Assembly: GCA_900768705.1 (NCBI GenBank)
Contig: CAAGEB010000143.1
Span: 1-47,932, forward strand
DNA: 47,932 nucleotides
Direction: 5' to 3'
Source: Oscillospiraceae bacterium
GTDB lineage: Bacteria; Bacillota; Clostridia; Oscillospirales; Ruminococcaceae
In this document: positions 31,608 through 40,871 of the stretch, in pieces
Layout: every line of letters begins with the position of its first letter
How positions within the stretch are numbered: the first letter of the stretch is position 1
The notes under the pieces: generated by a model
What the model was told of the DNA's origin: nothing
The model's input: only the letters and a program-made list of their open reading frames with translations
The model's database searches: none
Translations under genes and position numbers: made by a program

Positions 31608-31638
31608 AAAGCGACGAAGTGAAAACTTGGTCGCTTTT
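31608..31638 (+). terminator. Terminator-like hairpin 115 bp after citrate synthase
   Basis: AAAGCGAC (31608-31615) pairs with GTCGCTTT (31630-31637), with an inner stem AAGT-GAAA-ACTT (31617-31628) capped by a GAAA tetraloop, followed by TTTTG. It may end the citrate synthase transcript or a small RNA. Confidence 0.65.
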
Positions 31639-31779
31639 GTTATGTAACAGAAATCCTGTATTGGAAGGAAAGATGACCGTCAGGCTATGCTTTTGGTCTT
31701 GTTCTAGATGATTTAATTGTGAAGCTCTCCGATAAGGTGATTAATGGGCGTTTTCTACCATGTTGGAATCAAAGCAGCG

Positions 31780-31844
31780 TTTTACAGTTAAGAGCAAAGC
31801 ATCGTTCCTTGTGATGTGTTGCCTTAAATTAGTTAACTGTAAAA
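31780..31844. repeat. 12-bp inverted repeat with 41-bp centre
   Basis: TTTTACAGTTAA (31780-31791) and TTAACTGTAAAA (31833-31844) are perfect complements in the unexplained region. The pair could close an RNA structure or mark a relic of a small element. Confidence 0.65.
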
Positions 31845-31960
31845 AGTTTATGGGTGCTCTCAAACCCGAGCCCGGCATTAATAAGCAGGTGTGAATATAG
31901 ACTGAAAATACTGTTTCCCGGGAATTTATCTATAAATATAAGAATTTTTGCATAAACCTC

Positions 31961-31989
31961 TTGAAATAGTACGAAAAAAGATATATAAT
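31961..31989 (+). promoter_or_regulatory. Promoter of the zapA-like operon
   Basis: TTGAAA (31961-31966), 17-bp spacer, TATAAT (31984-31989), 41 bp upstream of the start codon. Confidence 0.88.
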
Positions 31990-32030
31990 ATAATATGAGT
32001 AATTATATCACCCGAAAGGAATGTTAAATT

Positions 32031-33500
32031 ATGTTTGATAAATCATTAACCATAACCGTTTGCGGAAGAAACTACAAGCTTGTTACCGATGATACCGAAA
32101 GTTTACTCGCAGCCGCAAAAAAAGTTGATAGGATTATTACCGATTTTTGCAGGGACGACCCGGATCTTAACAAAGAAGATGCCGCCGTTTTTGCGGCATT
32201 GGATTGCTTCAACAGAATTGAGGAGCTTGAAAAGGCAGTAAAAAATGCCGATATTCAGCTTGAAAAATATAAATCCGGAGAAATTGCCGCAGAGAAAGCA
32301 GTTGCAGAAAACAGTTCTCTGAAAGAAGAAAACAGAAAGCTGAAAAAGACCGCCGCAGAGTATGAACAGCTTTCCGTCAGATTTTCCGAGCTGGAGGGCA
32401 AGAATCAGCAGCTGGCAGACACCTTGAAGGAAGCCAATGAAAAGGCGGCGGAGTGCGGTTTGCTGAAAAAAGAGCTGGAAGACGCAAAGAAAAACGGATC
32501 AGCTCTTGAAAAGAAAAACACTCAGCTTACCGCCAATGCAAAGGAAAGCTCCGACAAAATATCCGAGCAGAAGAAGCAGATTGCCGAAAAGGATAAGCGG
32601 ATTGCTGCATTAGAAAAGGAACAGGAGCGGGCAGGTAAAATTTCAGAGGAAAATAAACGCCTGTCCGAAAAGCTGGAAAAGGCAGGAAATTTTGAGGAAG
32701 CCTATATTCGTGAACAAAAAAGAGCCGATAACGCCGAGAATGAGCTGAATACTCTTAAATCCGACAATGAACAGCTTAAAAAGACGGTATCCGAAGCAAA
32801 GGCTAGGAGCGAAAAACTTTCCGGAGAACTTGATAAATTAAAAAAGAATTCTGATTCCGAAGCCAAGAAATCAGCTGATCTCGAGGCTGAAAAGGAAAAG
32901 CTTATAAAAGAATACAATGAAAAAATTTCAGCTCTGGAAAATAAAATAAACGACCTCGGCAAGTCCTCTGCCGGAGAACTGGAGGCTGCCAGAAAAGAGG
33001 GCGAGGTACTTATGTCCGATTATGAAAATCGGATTAAAGCGTTGGAGGAAGAAAATAAGCAGCTTAAAAACAACGCAGAGAAGCTGAAAAAGGACTCCGG
33101 CAAGCATAATGATGAAAATCTGAAACAAAAGCTGGAAAAAGCCGTAAAGGACTACGATGAGATTGCAGAGGATTACGATAATTTAGATAAGGAAAACAAG
33201 GAATTGAAGAAAATCAACGCCGAGCTGGAAAAGAAGAACGCCGGTTTTGATAATGTCGTACTTGAACTAGATGAACTGAAAATCCGTTTCTCCCAGATGG
33301 AAAGTGAAAATGCCGCCCTCAGACAGACCGATGAAAGTGGCAGCCTGAAATCGGAGATTGAAATGCTGAAGCGTCAGTCCGTTGAACTTAATGCGAAAAA
33401 TCTTGAGCTTTCCAAGGAAGTAAAGACGCTGAAAAAAACAAATGCTTCTCTTGATAAACAGCTTAAGGAAATGCTGGAGGACGGTCAGCTGACTTTATGA
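32031..33500 (+). CDS. ZapA-domain protein with long coiled coil
   Basis: The first ~75 residues match ZapA (TITVCGRNYKLVTDDTESLL, then FAALDCFNRIEELEK), a partner of the FtsZ ring. The other ~410 residues are an almost unbroken Lys/Glu-rich coiled coil with heptad patterns. Normal ZapA is about 90-110 residues, so this is an unusual extension that could reach from the Z ring to another partner. RBS AAAGGA precedes ATG 32031 by ten bases. It overlaps the U32 gene by four bases (ATGA), a pairing of zapA-like and U32 genes common in Clostridia. It has its own promoter. Confidence 0.8.
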   Translation: MFDKSLTITVCGRNYKLVTDDTESLLAAAKKVDRIITDFCRDDPDLNKEDAAVFAALDCFNRIEELEKAVKNADIQLEKYKSGEIAAEKAVAENSSLKEENRKLKKTAAEYEQLSVRFSELEGKNQQLADTLKEANEKAAECGLLKKELEDAKKNGSALEKKNTQLTANAKESSDKISEQKKQIAEKDKRIAALEKEQERAGKISEENKRLSEKLEKAGNFEEAYIREQKRADNAENELNTLKSDNEQLKKTVSEAKARSEKLSGELDKLKKNSDSEAKKSADLEAEKEKLIKEYNEKISALENKINDLGKSSAGELEAARKEGEVLMSDYENRIKALEEENKQLKNNAEKLKKDSGKHNDENLKQKLEKAVKDYDEIAEDYDNLDKENKELKKINAELEKKNAGFDNVVLELDELKIRFSQMESENAALRQTDESGSLKSEIEMLKRQSVELNAKNLELSKEVKTLKKTNASLDKQLKEMLEDGQLTL

Positions 33501-35539
33501 GCGAAATTTTGGCTCCTTTGGGAGGATACGAAAGCCTGTCTGCGGCATTGAATTCGGGAGCAGATGCGGTATATGCGGGAATGAAGCTGTTTTCCGCCCG
33601 TGGTAATGCGGAAAATTTCTCTGATGAACAGCTTGAAATTGCTGTTTCGGAATGTCATAAGCGGGGGGTAAAATTTTATGTAACGCTTAATACGCTTATA
33701 TATGACGGCGAGGTAGAGGATTTTTCCCATTGCGTAAAAACAGCTGCCGAATGCGGAGTTGACGGACTTATCCTACAGGATCTGGGGGCGGCTTATTTAG
33801 TTAAAATGCTGGTTCCCGATATGCCGAGGCACGCTTCCACACAGATGTCGCTGAACAGCGTATGCGGTGTAAAAGCGGCGGAGGAGCTGGGCTATTCCAG
33901 GGTTGTAATCGGAAGGGAATTGTCAAAAGACGAAATTTGTCGTATAAAAAGCGAAACCTCTGCGGAGTTGGAAACTTTTGTTCACGGAGCATTGTGCGTA
34001 TGCGTGAGCGGTCAGTGCTATATGAGCAGTATCTTCGGCGGAAGAAGCGGAAACAGAGGACTGTGCGCACAGCCCTGCCGACTGGATTTTTCCTATGATG
34101 GCAGACACAATGTAATATCTCTGAAGGACAGCTCTCTTGTTTCCCATTTACGGGATGAAGAGCTTGCTGATATTGCTTCCTACAAAATTGAAGGCAGAAT
34201 GAAGCGGCCGGAGTATGTTGCCTGCGCCGTTGATGCATGTGTTAGATCTCTTAGCGGAGAACGGTATGACCAATCGCTTCTCGGAAAGGTTTTTTCCAGG
34301 GGAGGTCTGACCGATGGATATTATATCGGTGATTTGCATAATATGCAGGGTATCCGCAGCAAAGAGGATGTGGAAAATTCCGCCGAGGCCCTGAAAGGAA
34401 TAAAGGAAATATATAAATCGGAGCGTCCGAGAATAAAGCTGGATATTTCCGTGGAAATAAAGCGGGGGAAAAATGTTTCGGTGGAGGCAGTCTGCAAATA
34501 CGGCAGAATCAGTCTTAAAACCGGTATTGTACCCGAAAATGCAAAGGGAACGCCTATAAGTGCGGAATCGGCGGAGAACCGCCTGTCAAAGCTGGGCGGA
34601 ACGCAGTTTTATCCCGGAAGAATTTCCGCTGATATTGACGAGGGTTTGTATCTTTCTGCGTCGGAGTTGAATTCCGTCCGCAGAAATATCGTTGAAGAAA
34701 TGAGCGGTCTAGTGCTGAAAAAGAATACCCCTGCTTATTCAGCAGGTGATTTTCAGCCCTCAATTCCGATACTGTCAGAAAAACACTCGATGCCGAAATT
34801 CCGTGCTGAGGTTACTACGGCAGAACAGCTTCGTCAATCGTTGAGTCTTCCTTTTGAACTGATTTATGCTCCGATGGGGCTTCTGTCTGAAAGCACACCC
34901 TATAAGGAAAGAATTGCAGTTCGTTTGCCGCTTTACCTTGCGGATTGTGAGGAAGAAACCGAAAGCCGCCTTAAGGAACTGCGCAGAATGGGTTTTGAAA
35001 AGGGCTATGCCCAGTCTCTCGGAGATGCGTTTTTGCTGAAAAAATGCGGCTTTGCGGTATATGGCGGTTACAGGATGAATATAACAAACAGCCTTTCGGC
35101 AAAGGTTTGCGAAGAATATGGTTTTCAAGACCTTTGTTTATCCTTTGAGTGTTCCGCCGACCTGCTTTCCCGGATCGGATGTTCACTTCCTACGGGGATA
35201 CTTGCTTACGGTCATCTGCCGCTTATGCTGACAAGAAGATGTCCGATAGCGGACGGAAAGCCCTGCGGGAGAAAAAGTCCCTTTGGAGAGGGCAATCCTT
35301 GCGGAAAGTTCCTTACCGACCGTTACGGTAATGAAATTACTGTAAACTGCTGCGGAAATTGCGTGGAGCTGCTTAATCCGGATAATCTTGTTCTCAGCAA
35401 TAAGAAAAACACATTGGAAAAATTTGATTTTGCAATACTTCGTTTTACCGATGAAAATGATGTGAAGAGCATATACGATATGTATATCAGAGGTACTGTT
35501 CCCAACGGCAGATTTACCGGGGGAAGATATTTCAAGTAA
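33497..35539 (+). CDS. U32-family protein (RlhA/TrhP-like RNA hydroxylase)
   Basis: A 680-residue protein with an N-terminal TIM-barrel-like start (LAPLGGYESLSAALNSGADA) and the U32 signature FVHGALCVCVSGQCYMSS plus GNRGLCAQPCR, followed by a DUF3656-type middle. Although named peptidases, the E. coli homologues RlhA and TrhP hydroxylate cytidine 2501 of 23S rRNA and uridine 34 of tRNA; length is nearest RlhA. The conserved cysteines for the Fe-S site are present, and a second Cys group occurs at the C-terminus (CPIADGKPCGRKS). Start in an ATGA overlap with the zapA-like gene. Confidence 0.87.
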   Translation: MSEILAPLGGYESLSAALNSGADAVYAGMKLFSARGNAENFSDEQLEIAVSECHKRGVKFYVTLNTLIYDGEVEDFSHCVKTAAECGVDGLILQDLGAAYLVKMLVPDMPRHASTQMSLNSVCGVKAAEELGYSRVVIGRELSKDEICRIKSETSAELETFVHGALCVCVSGQCYMSSIFGGRSGNRGLCAQPCRLDFSYDGRHNVISLKDSSLVSHLRDEELADIASYKIEGRMKRPEYVACAVDACVRSLSGERYDQSLLGKVFSRGGLTDGYYIGDLHNMQGIRSKEDVENSAEALKGIKEIYKSERPRIKLDISVEIKRGKNVSVEAVCKYGRISLKTGIVPENAKGTPISAESAENRLSKLGGTQFYPGRISADIDEGLYLSASELNSVRRNIVEEMSGLVLKKNTPAYSAGDFQPSIPILSEKHSMPKFRAEVTTAEQLRQSLSLPFELIYAPMGLLSESTPYKERIAVRLPLYLADCEEETESRLKELRRMGFEKGYAQSLGDAFLLKKCGFAVYGGYRMNITNSLSAKVCEEYGFQDLCLSFECSADLLSRIGCSLPTGILAYGHLPLMLTRRCPIADGKPCGRKSPFGEGNPCGKFLTDRYGNEITVNCCGNCVELLNPDNLVLSNKKNTLEKFDFAILRFTDENDVKSIYDMYIRGTVPNGRFTGGRYFK

Positions 35540-35582
35540 GTTTGTTTTATTGATTGAATTTATGCGGCGGAGGGGATTTACC

Positions 35583-37268
35583 GTGAGCAATTATACCGAG
35601 TTGTTTATGAAAAAGGCAGAGCTGCTGCTTGATAAGATATGCGGCGGGGATTTTTCCGTATTTGACGGATTCGGAAGCATTTGCGGCAGATATGCGGCGT
35701 TTATTTCCGTGTCCGATTGCGAAAATCAGGCTTTGATATTCCGTGCAAATTCCGATTCGGCAAAGGACGCATGGAACGAAGCAGTAAGTTCGGCAAGCAG
35801 CTATATCTCACGGAAAAATCTGAATCCGTACTGGGTAAAAGCCGATATGGCAGTAAAGGGCGAAAAGGTATCGCTTGACAAAGTTGTCAGTACTGTTGCG
35901 AAAAATTACAGTCGTCTTTTCAGACGGGGTATTTCCTTTGACGAAAATCTTGATACCGCATTGATTGAAGCTGAAATAAACTGCAATGATGTTATATCCT
36001 ACAAAAAAAAGACGATTGAGCTTACTGCGGTTAATAAGTATCTTGCTTCAAAAGGAATGAAAACTCTTGCAGGACTTCCCGAAAGTGTGATACTTTTTGA
36101 CTGCAAGAGTGCATTCTGCGATGAAAAAAATAATACATTTGATTTGTTCGGGGAAGGTGAAAACTGCGGCAGACGGTTTTTGAACGGTTGTGATAAAGAT
36201 ACCGCCAAAAGTGTTATTCTCACTGCGGGAGAGTATCTGGCTATGCAGATTGGAGTGGACGGAAAATTTGATTACGGCTATTATCCTCTTTCCCATAAAG
36301 CTATACCCGGATATAATATTCTCCGTCATTCATCCTCGATCTGGAGTCTGCTTTGTTCATACCGTGTCAGCGGAGATAAATTCCTGCTGGAACAGGCAGA
36401 AAGCGCAATCGGATTTATGGTAAACAACACCTTTTACAAATACCGCGGCAAGCCTGCGCAGGAGAATGTGGTGTATCTTGCCGAAAAAACAAAGAATGAA
36501 GTAAAAATCGGCGGAAATGCGGTGGCGGTTATTCTGCTGACGGAATACATGGATATTGTAGGCAATGATAAATATAAAACCCTTGCAATTCAGCTGGGGA
36601 ACGGCATTCTGGAGCTTTTTGATTCCAGAGACGGCAGCTATTTTCATGTTCTGAAATACCCCTCGTTGGCTCCTTTGGATAAATTCAGGACGGTTTATTA
36701 TGACGGAGAATGTACTTTTGCCCTGTGCCGACTTTATGGTTTAACCCACGAACAGCGTTTCCTTGAAGCAGCTTCAAAAGCCTGTGATCGTTTCATAAAG
36801 CAGGATTATACCGTATATGCCGATCACTGGGTAGCATACGCTCTCAATGAGCTTACTAAGTATCTTCCGGAAGAAAAATATCTGAATTTTGCAATGAAGA
36901 ATGTACAGGTTAACTTAAAAAAGATTTATAATCAGCGAACAACCTATCACACCTATCTTGAGCTTCTTTGCGCTTCCTTTGAGCTTTACAAGCGAATTAT
37001 CGGGCAGAATTTAAAATGTTCCTATCTTGAAAAGCTTGATGAAAAGTACTTTATCAGGACAATTTTTCGCCGTGCGGAATATATGCTCAACGGCTATTGT
37101 TATCCGGAGTATATAATGTATTTCAAACATCCGGAAACGGCACTGGGAGCTTTTTTTGTAAGGCACGACAGTTACAGAATACGCATTGACGATGTTCAGC
37201 ATTTCTGCAGCGCATACTATTCTTTTTACCGAAATTACGAAATCTTGAAATCAATGCTTGATGCCTGA
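35583..37268 (+). CDS. Uncharacterised protein, probable alpha-alpha toroid domain
   Basis: A 561-residue protein. The N-terminal ~150 residues (ELFMKKAELLLDKICGG onward) form a domain I cannot assign. Residues ~200-555 have paired helices and aromatic motifs (YGYYPLSHKAIPGYNILRHS, VYYDGECTFALCRLYG, YADHWVAYALNELTKY) like six-hairpin glycosidases or polysaccharide epimerases/lyases. No signal peptide is seen, so it acts in the cytoplasm. GTG 35583 is nine bases after GGAGG; an upstream ATG frame at 35550 lacks a site. It is 20 bp before the CapA-like gene and probably acts on the same polymer. Function is inferred from fold hints only. Confidence 0.65.
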   Translation: MSNYTELFMKKAELLLDKICGGDFSVFDGFGSICGRYAAFISVSDCENQALIFRANSDSAKDAWNEAVSSASSYISRKNLNPYWVKADMAVKGEKVSLDKVVSTVAKNYSRLFRRGISFDENLDTALIEAEINCNDVISYKKKTIELTAVNKYLASKGMKTLAGLPESVILFDCKSAFCDEKNNTFDLFGEGENCGRRFLNGCDKDTAKSVILTAGEYLAMQIGVDGKFDYGYYPLSHKAIPGYNILRHSSSIWSLLCSYRVSGDKFLLEQAESAIGFMVNNTFYKYRGKPAQENVVYLAEKTKNEVKIGGNAVAVILLTEYMDIVGNDKYKTLAIQLGNGILELFDSRDGSYFHVLKYPSLAPLDKFRTVYYDGECTFALCRLYGLTHEQRFLEAASKACDRFIKQDYTVYADHWVAYALNELTKYLPEEKYLNFAMKNVQVNLKKIYNQRTTYHTYLELLCASFELYKRIIGQNLKCSYLEKLDEKYFIRTIFRRAEYMLNGYCYPEYIMYFKHPETALGAFFVRHDSYRIRIDDVQHFCSAYYSFYRNYEILKSMLDA

Positions 37269-37288
37269 GTGTTTGGGGAGTGGTTCAA

Positions 37289-40200
37289 ATGGCAGATATT
37301 TTAGGTTCTCCGAAGAATTTCAGAGTTCAGGGAAAAGACGGCAGCTCCGTTTCCGAGTGGAGTAAGGTGGACGGAGCGGATGGATATAAGCTTTATTTCT
37401 ACGCTGCCGATAATCCCGAAAAGTGCATAAAAGTCCGCTATGCGGGAAAAGACTGCAAGAAAACAATTCTCGGCTTTAAAAACGGCAAGGAGTATCTGTG
37501 CTGCGTCTGTGCTTTCAGATATGAAAAGGGCAGGGAAGTACTCGGTGAATTTACCGAAAAAGAATCTTTTACACCTGTCTGTCGGAAACTCAAAGCTCAG
37601 AATACAATTTGTCTCCACGTGGGGGAGAAGTCAAAAATTGTTTGCGAATATATGAACACAAATCCCAAGGCAAGTTTTGTTTCGGATAACAGCTCGGTGG
37701 CTTCCGTAGCTCCCGACGGAACCGTTACCGCAAACTCACAGGGTACTGCGTTTATTACAATTACCTCCGAGGACGGTCAGACTTTCAGAACCGGAATTTA
37801 TGTGGAAAGAAAACTGTCCGCAGGTAAAAACAAAGCCGTTATTATGCTTACCGGTGATATTATGTGCGCCGTCAATCATCAGCGTGCCGCACAAAACTTT
37901 TCCTTCGATTTCGGCGACGCCTTTTCTCAGGCAAAAAAAATTCTTTCGGAAGCAGATTATTCTATCGGCGTACTGGAAACCTCCTGCTGTGATAGTGCGC
38001 CCTTTGAGTATGAGCAGCTCAGACTTTCCGGCGGTTCTCCCAATTGTAATTCGCCCAGCTCATTTCTGGCTGCTGTTTCCGAAGCAGGCTTCAACGGACT
38101 GGTAACGGCAAATAATCATAACTGTGATACCGGAATTGAAGGACTGCGTGCTACGGTGTACGAAATAGAGAGATTGGGTATTCAGAATTTCGGTACATTG
38201 GGCAGCAATCCGGTTATTGTAAATATCCGTGGAATGAAAATTGCGGTTTTAAGCTGCTGTATGATTTCCAATGGGCTTGATAAAGAGATTGATGTGGTCA
38301 ACACCATCGGAAAGTATGACAGAAATTATTTTATCGAACTGGTTAACAGTGCCTATGCAATGGGTGCCGAATATATAATAGCATTTCAGCATTGGGGTGG
38401 AATGAATACCCGCACGGTAAATAAATCCCAGCTGGCGGAAGCACAGTTTATGGCGGAAGCCGGGGTGGACCTTATTGTGGGTTCACACCCGCATATTGTT
38501 CAGAAATTCTGTTATCTGAAAACCGCAAGCGGAAAAAAGGTTCCCTGTGCATTTTCTCTGGGAAATTTTCTCACTACAATGAATGAATTGCCCGAAAACA
38601 GAGACAGTGCAGTTATTCGTGTTGAGCTTACCCGTGAAAACGGGAAAATAGTGTCAAGTCTATCCTATATTCCGTGCTTTTGTGAAAACAGGGAATATGG
38701 TGCAGCGGTTGTTCCTGCTTTTCCGCCGCACAGTGAAGAAACACGGAATTCCTTTGCAAGGACAAAAGCTATCATAGGCACGGGCATTAACCATTTTGCA
38801 TACAGACCAAAAATACTTCTTTCCGGTTCTTCCAATCTGGAGAAAATATTTAATGCGGGGAGAGATTTTCGTACCGATACCGCCGCTATGTATCTTTCTC
38901 AGCTTGCACTGGGTTCCGACAGAAGCTTTTCTGCACCTCGTGATTGTGATAAAAAATTGTCTCTGGAAATCGGCAAGGATATTTCAGAATATATCAAAAG
39001 TTCCGCTCCGGATTTTCTGGCTGTGGATTTTCTTACCGCCGCAACCGTTTCCTGCTATAAATACTCGGATGATTTCAGTGAGAACGGCTGTTATTTCACC
39101 AATACAAAACGCTTTCGTTCCTCAGAATTTTTCGGTATTCATAAATCGGAATTTCAGCGCATAAAGCCTCCCTTCGGTGAAAATATCTGGAAGCCGCTTA
39201 TTAAGAAATACGCTGAAATGCTTCTGAGAGAAAGACCTTCCGACAGGATTATACTTTTCCGTTCCTTCTCAACCGATACAAGAGCCAAGCAGGGAGAATT
39301 GAGAAGTGCGACTGTTCCAACCCGTCAGAACCGTTTTTGCAAAGCAATGGAAGATTATTTTATCAGTCTGGTTAATCCTGCGGTAGTGGATTTATCTGCA
39401 AAATATTTCCCGAATGCGGAAAGCTCCGTTGCTTTTGAAGAGCATTATTACTTTGATGCTTACCGTGCCGCCAAGGAAATAATATCCGGGAAAGGGAGAC
39501 ATTATATAAGCGTTCCCGATTCGCGTATCTGGTTTGCCCGTGTGATGAAATACTATGATAATATGACCGCACGGTCTTATCAGAGCAGACTGTTGGATAT
39601 GAATCGTGCCGCCGATATAATAATCGCCCGCACAAGCAGGGAATTTTCTGCGCTTAACAGCGAATGGCTTATCCGTCTGCGTGATGCGGGCAATGCGGAT
39701 TTAAGCTCGGTCGGCGATTTCTTTGTGAATTGCAGCGGAGCAGAAATGGTTGTCCGTGCTGCGGAAATTATCGAAAACATACAGTCGGGAAAGTTGGACA
39801 AGTCGTATGATTTTTATGAACCGGCTTTTTCCGGCAAATGGAACATTTTGAAAACAATGGTAAAACATTTATCCGCAGAAATAGGTGCGCCTGTAAATGA
39901 AGACTGCGCCGAACTTGTGTTTCTGCTCCGCGGCAAAACCCAGCTTAAACGCTATATTGCCAATATTGATCGTATAACCATTGATATATGGGGCAGCTGT
40001 ATTTCCAGAGAGTCCATTAATCATTGCCAAAATACTCTCGTTGGAAAGTATATTTTCAAGCAGGCTCCCATTCTGGCTTATGAGCCTCCCATTGAAATGG
40101 ATTTTCCTGACAGTCCGGATTTATTCTGCGGCAGCAGCTGGCGCAGAAAAATGCTTCTCGGTTCTTTTGAAAAAAGCGGTTTTGACACCCTTGACGAAAG

Positions 40201-40771
40201 CAAAGCATATTTTATTGTAGTGGATTTTTACGATGTTATCTGCAAAATGGCGGATTTTAACGGCAATCTGTTCGAGACGGATGATTTTATCTGCCGCACC
40301 GATTTTTATAAGGGTATTGCGGATAAATGCGAAGAATGCTACCTGTTTCAGAAGCGGGAAATGAAGTATTGCTTTGATGCCGTTACCCGCTTTGCGGAAG
40401 ATATTCTTACCCGGTACGGCGATAATATAATCCTGATAAAGGCGGAACCGAAAAATCTTTATATTGATCTGGATTACAGACTTAAAAGAATGGATGAAGA
40501 TCCTCTTTTTGAGATTAAGCATAAATTCATTTCCTTGTGTGAGGAAAGATTTGCGAATGTAACGGGATGCTATATAATTGATATTTCCAAGCATTTTTAC
40601 GCTTCGGATAAGTTCCCTCTGGGTGGGGCGCATATTGTCCATTATGAAGAGGGGTTCTATAAAACGGCAGCGGGGTATATTTCTCAGATATTATCGGGAA
40701 CACAGCAAAAACTGTTCAATGCTGTTGATGAGAATTATCTGCTTTTAAGAAATCTGAAGCTGAAAAGATAA
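37289..40771 (+). CDS. Giant CapA-family protein with two DUF6270-like modules
   Basis: A 1160-residue protein with, in order: FN3-like domain (about 5-100); BIG2-like Ig domain (105-175, SDNSSVASVAPDGTVTA); CapA/PGA_cap metallophosphoesterase-like domain (185-475; GDIMC, ANNHNCD, HWGG, GSHPH); a first DUF6270-like region (505-735; LLSGSSNLEKI); a helical linker; and a second (895-1137; DIWGSCISRES, VVDFYDV). No signal peptide or anchor. CapA proteins act in poly-gamma-glutamate or capsule synthesis, and DUF6270 occurs in capsule loci with an SGNH-like GSC. The first copy has Ser for that Cys, suggesting loss of activity. ATG 37289 is eight bases after GGGGAG; GTG 37280 abuts the site. Confidence 0.8.
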   Translation: MADILGSPKNFRVQGKDGSSVSEWSKVDGADGYKLYFYAADNPEKCIKVRYAGKDCKKTILGFKNGKEYLCCVCAFRYEKGREVLGEFTEKESFTPVCRKLKAQNTICLHVGEKSKIVCEYMNTNPKASFVSDNSSVASVAPDGTVTANSQGTAFITITSEDGQTFRTGIYVERKLSAGKNKAVIMLTGDIMCAVNHQRAAQNFSFDFGDAFSQAKKILSEADYSIGVLETSCCDSAPFEYEQLRLSGGSPNCNSPSSFLAAVSEAGFNGLVTANNHNCDTGIEGLRATVYEIERLGIQNFGTLGSNPVIVNIRGMKIAVLSCCMISNGLDKEIDVVNTIGKYDRNYFIELVNSAYAMGAEYIIAFQHWGGMNTRTVNKSQLAEAQFMAEAGVDLIVGSHPHIVQKFCYLKTASGKKVPCAFSLGNFLTTMNELPENRDSAVIRVELTRENGKIVSSLSYIPCFCENREYGAAVVPAFPPHSEETRNSFARTKAIIGTGINHFAYRPKILLSGSSNLEKIFNAGRDFRTDTAAMYLSQLALGSDRSFSAPRDCDKKLSLEIGKDISEYIKSSAPDFLAVDFLTAATVSCYKYSDDFSENGCYFTNTKRFRSSEFFGIHKSEFQRIKPPFGENIWKPLIKKYAEMLLRERPSDRIILFRSFSTDTRAKQGELRSATVPTRQNRFCKAMEDYFISLVNPAVVDLSAKYFPNAESSVAFEEHYYFDAYRAAKEIISGKGRHYISVPDSRIWFARVMKYYDNMTARSYQSRLLDMNRAADIIIARTSREFSALNSEWLIRLRDAGNADLSSVGDFFVNCSGAEMVVRAAEIIENIQSGKLDKSYDFYEPAFSGKWNILKTMVKHLSAEIGAPVNEDCAELVFLLRGKTQLKRYIANIDRITIDIWGSCISRESINHCQNTLVGKYIFKQAPILAYEPPIEMDFPDSPDLFCGSSWRRKMLLGSFEKSGFDTLDESKAYFIVVDFYDVICKMADFNGNLFETDDFICRTDFYKGIADKCEECYLFQKREMKYCFDAVTRFAEDILTRYGDNIILIKAEPKNLYIDLDYRLKRMDEDPLFEIKHKFISLCEERFANVTGCYIIDISKHFYASDKFPLGGAHIVHYEEGFYKTAAGYISQILSGTQQKLFNAVDENYLLLRNLKLKR

Positions 40772-40792
40772 TTGTCAGGAAATCAATGACAA
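40772..40792. other. Small palindrome after the CapA-like gene
   Basis: TTGTCA (40772-40777) and TGACAA (40787-40792) form a 6-bp stem directly after the stop codon, without a T-run. It is a weak signal in a 100-bp gap before the transglutaminase lipoprotein. Confidence 0.35.
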
Positions 40793-40871
40793 TGCGGAAA
40801 GCTTCTTACCAAAATAGCAATTGTAAGCGTTTCAGAAGAAAATATCAGTTTCCCTGAAAGGATAATAAAAA

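Larger units (their letters stand above)
31494..32030 (+). other. 537-bp gene-free region, unexplained
   Basis: No credible ORF with a ribosome site is visible. It holds small hairpins near 31525-31575, a terminator-like hairpin (31608-31638), a perfect 12-bp inverted repeat (31780-31791 and 31833-31844), the palindrome TTCCCGGGAA (31915-31924) and the zapA-like promoter. One frame around 31690-31810 reads without stops for about 45 codons but has no start or RBS. It may be a structured RNA or a decayed gene; I do not recognise it. Confidence 0.5.

Noticed and set aside
31680..31812. Protein-like reading (GYAFGLVLDDLIVKLSDKV) in the gene-free region
   Set aside because: No start codon, no ribosome site, stops on both sides and no family match; kept only as a hint of a decayed gene.
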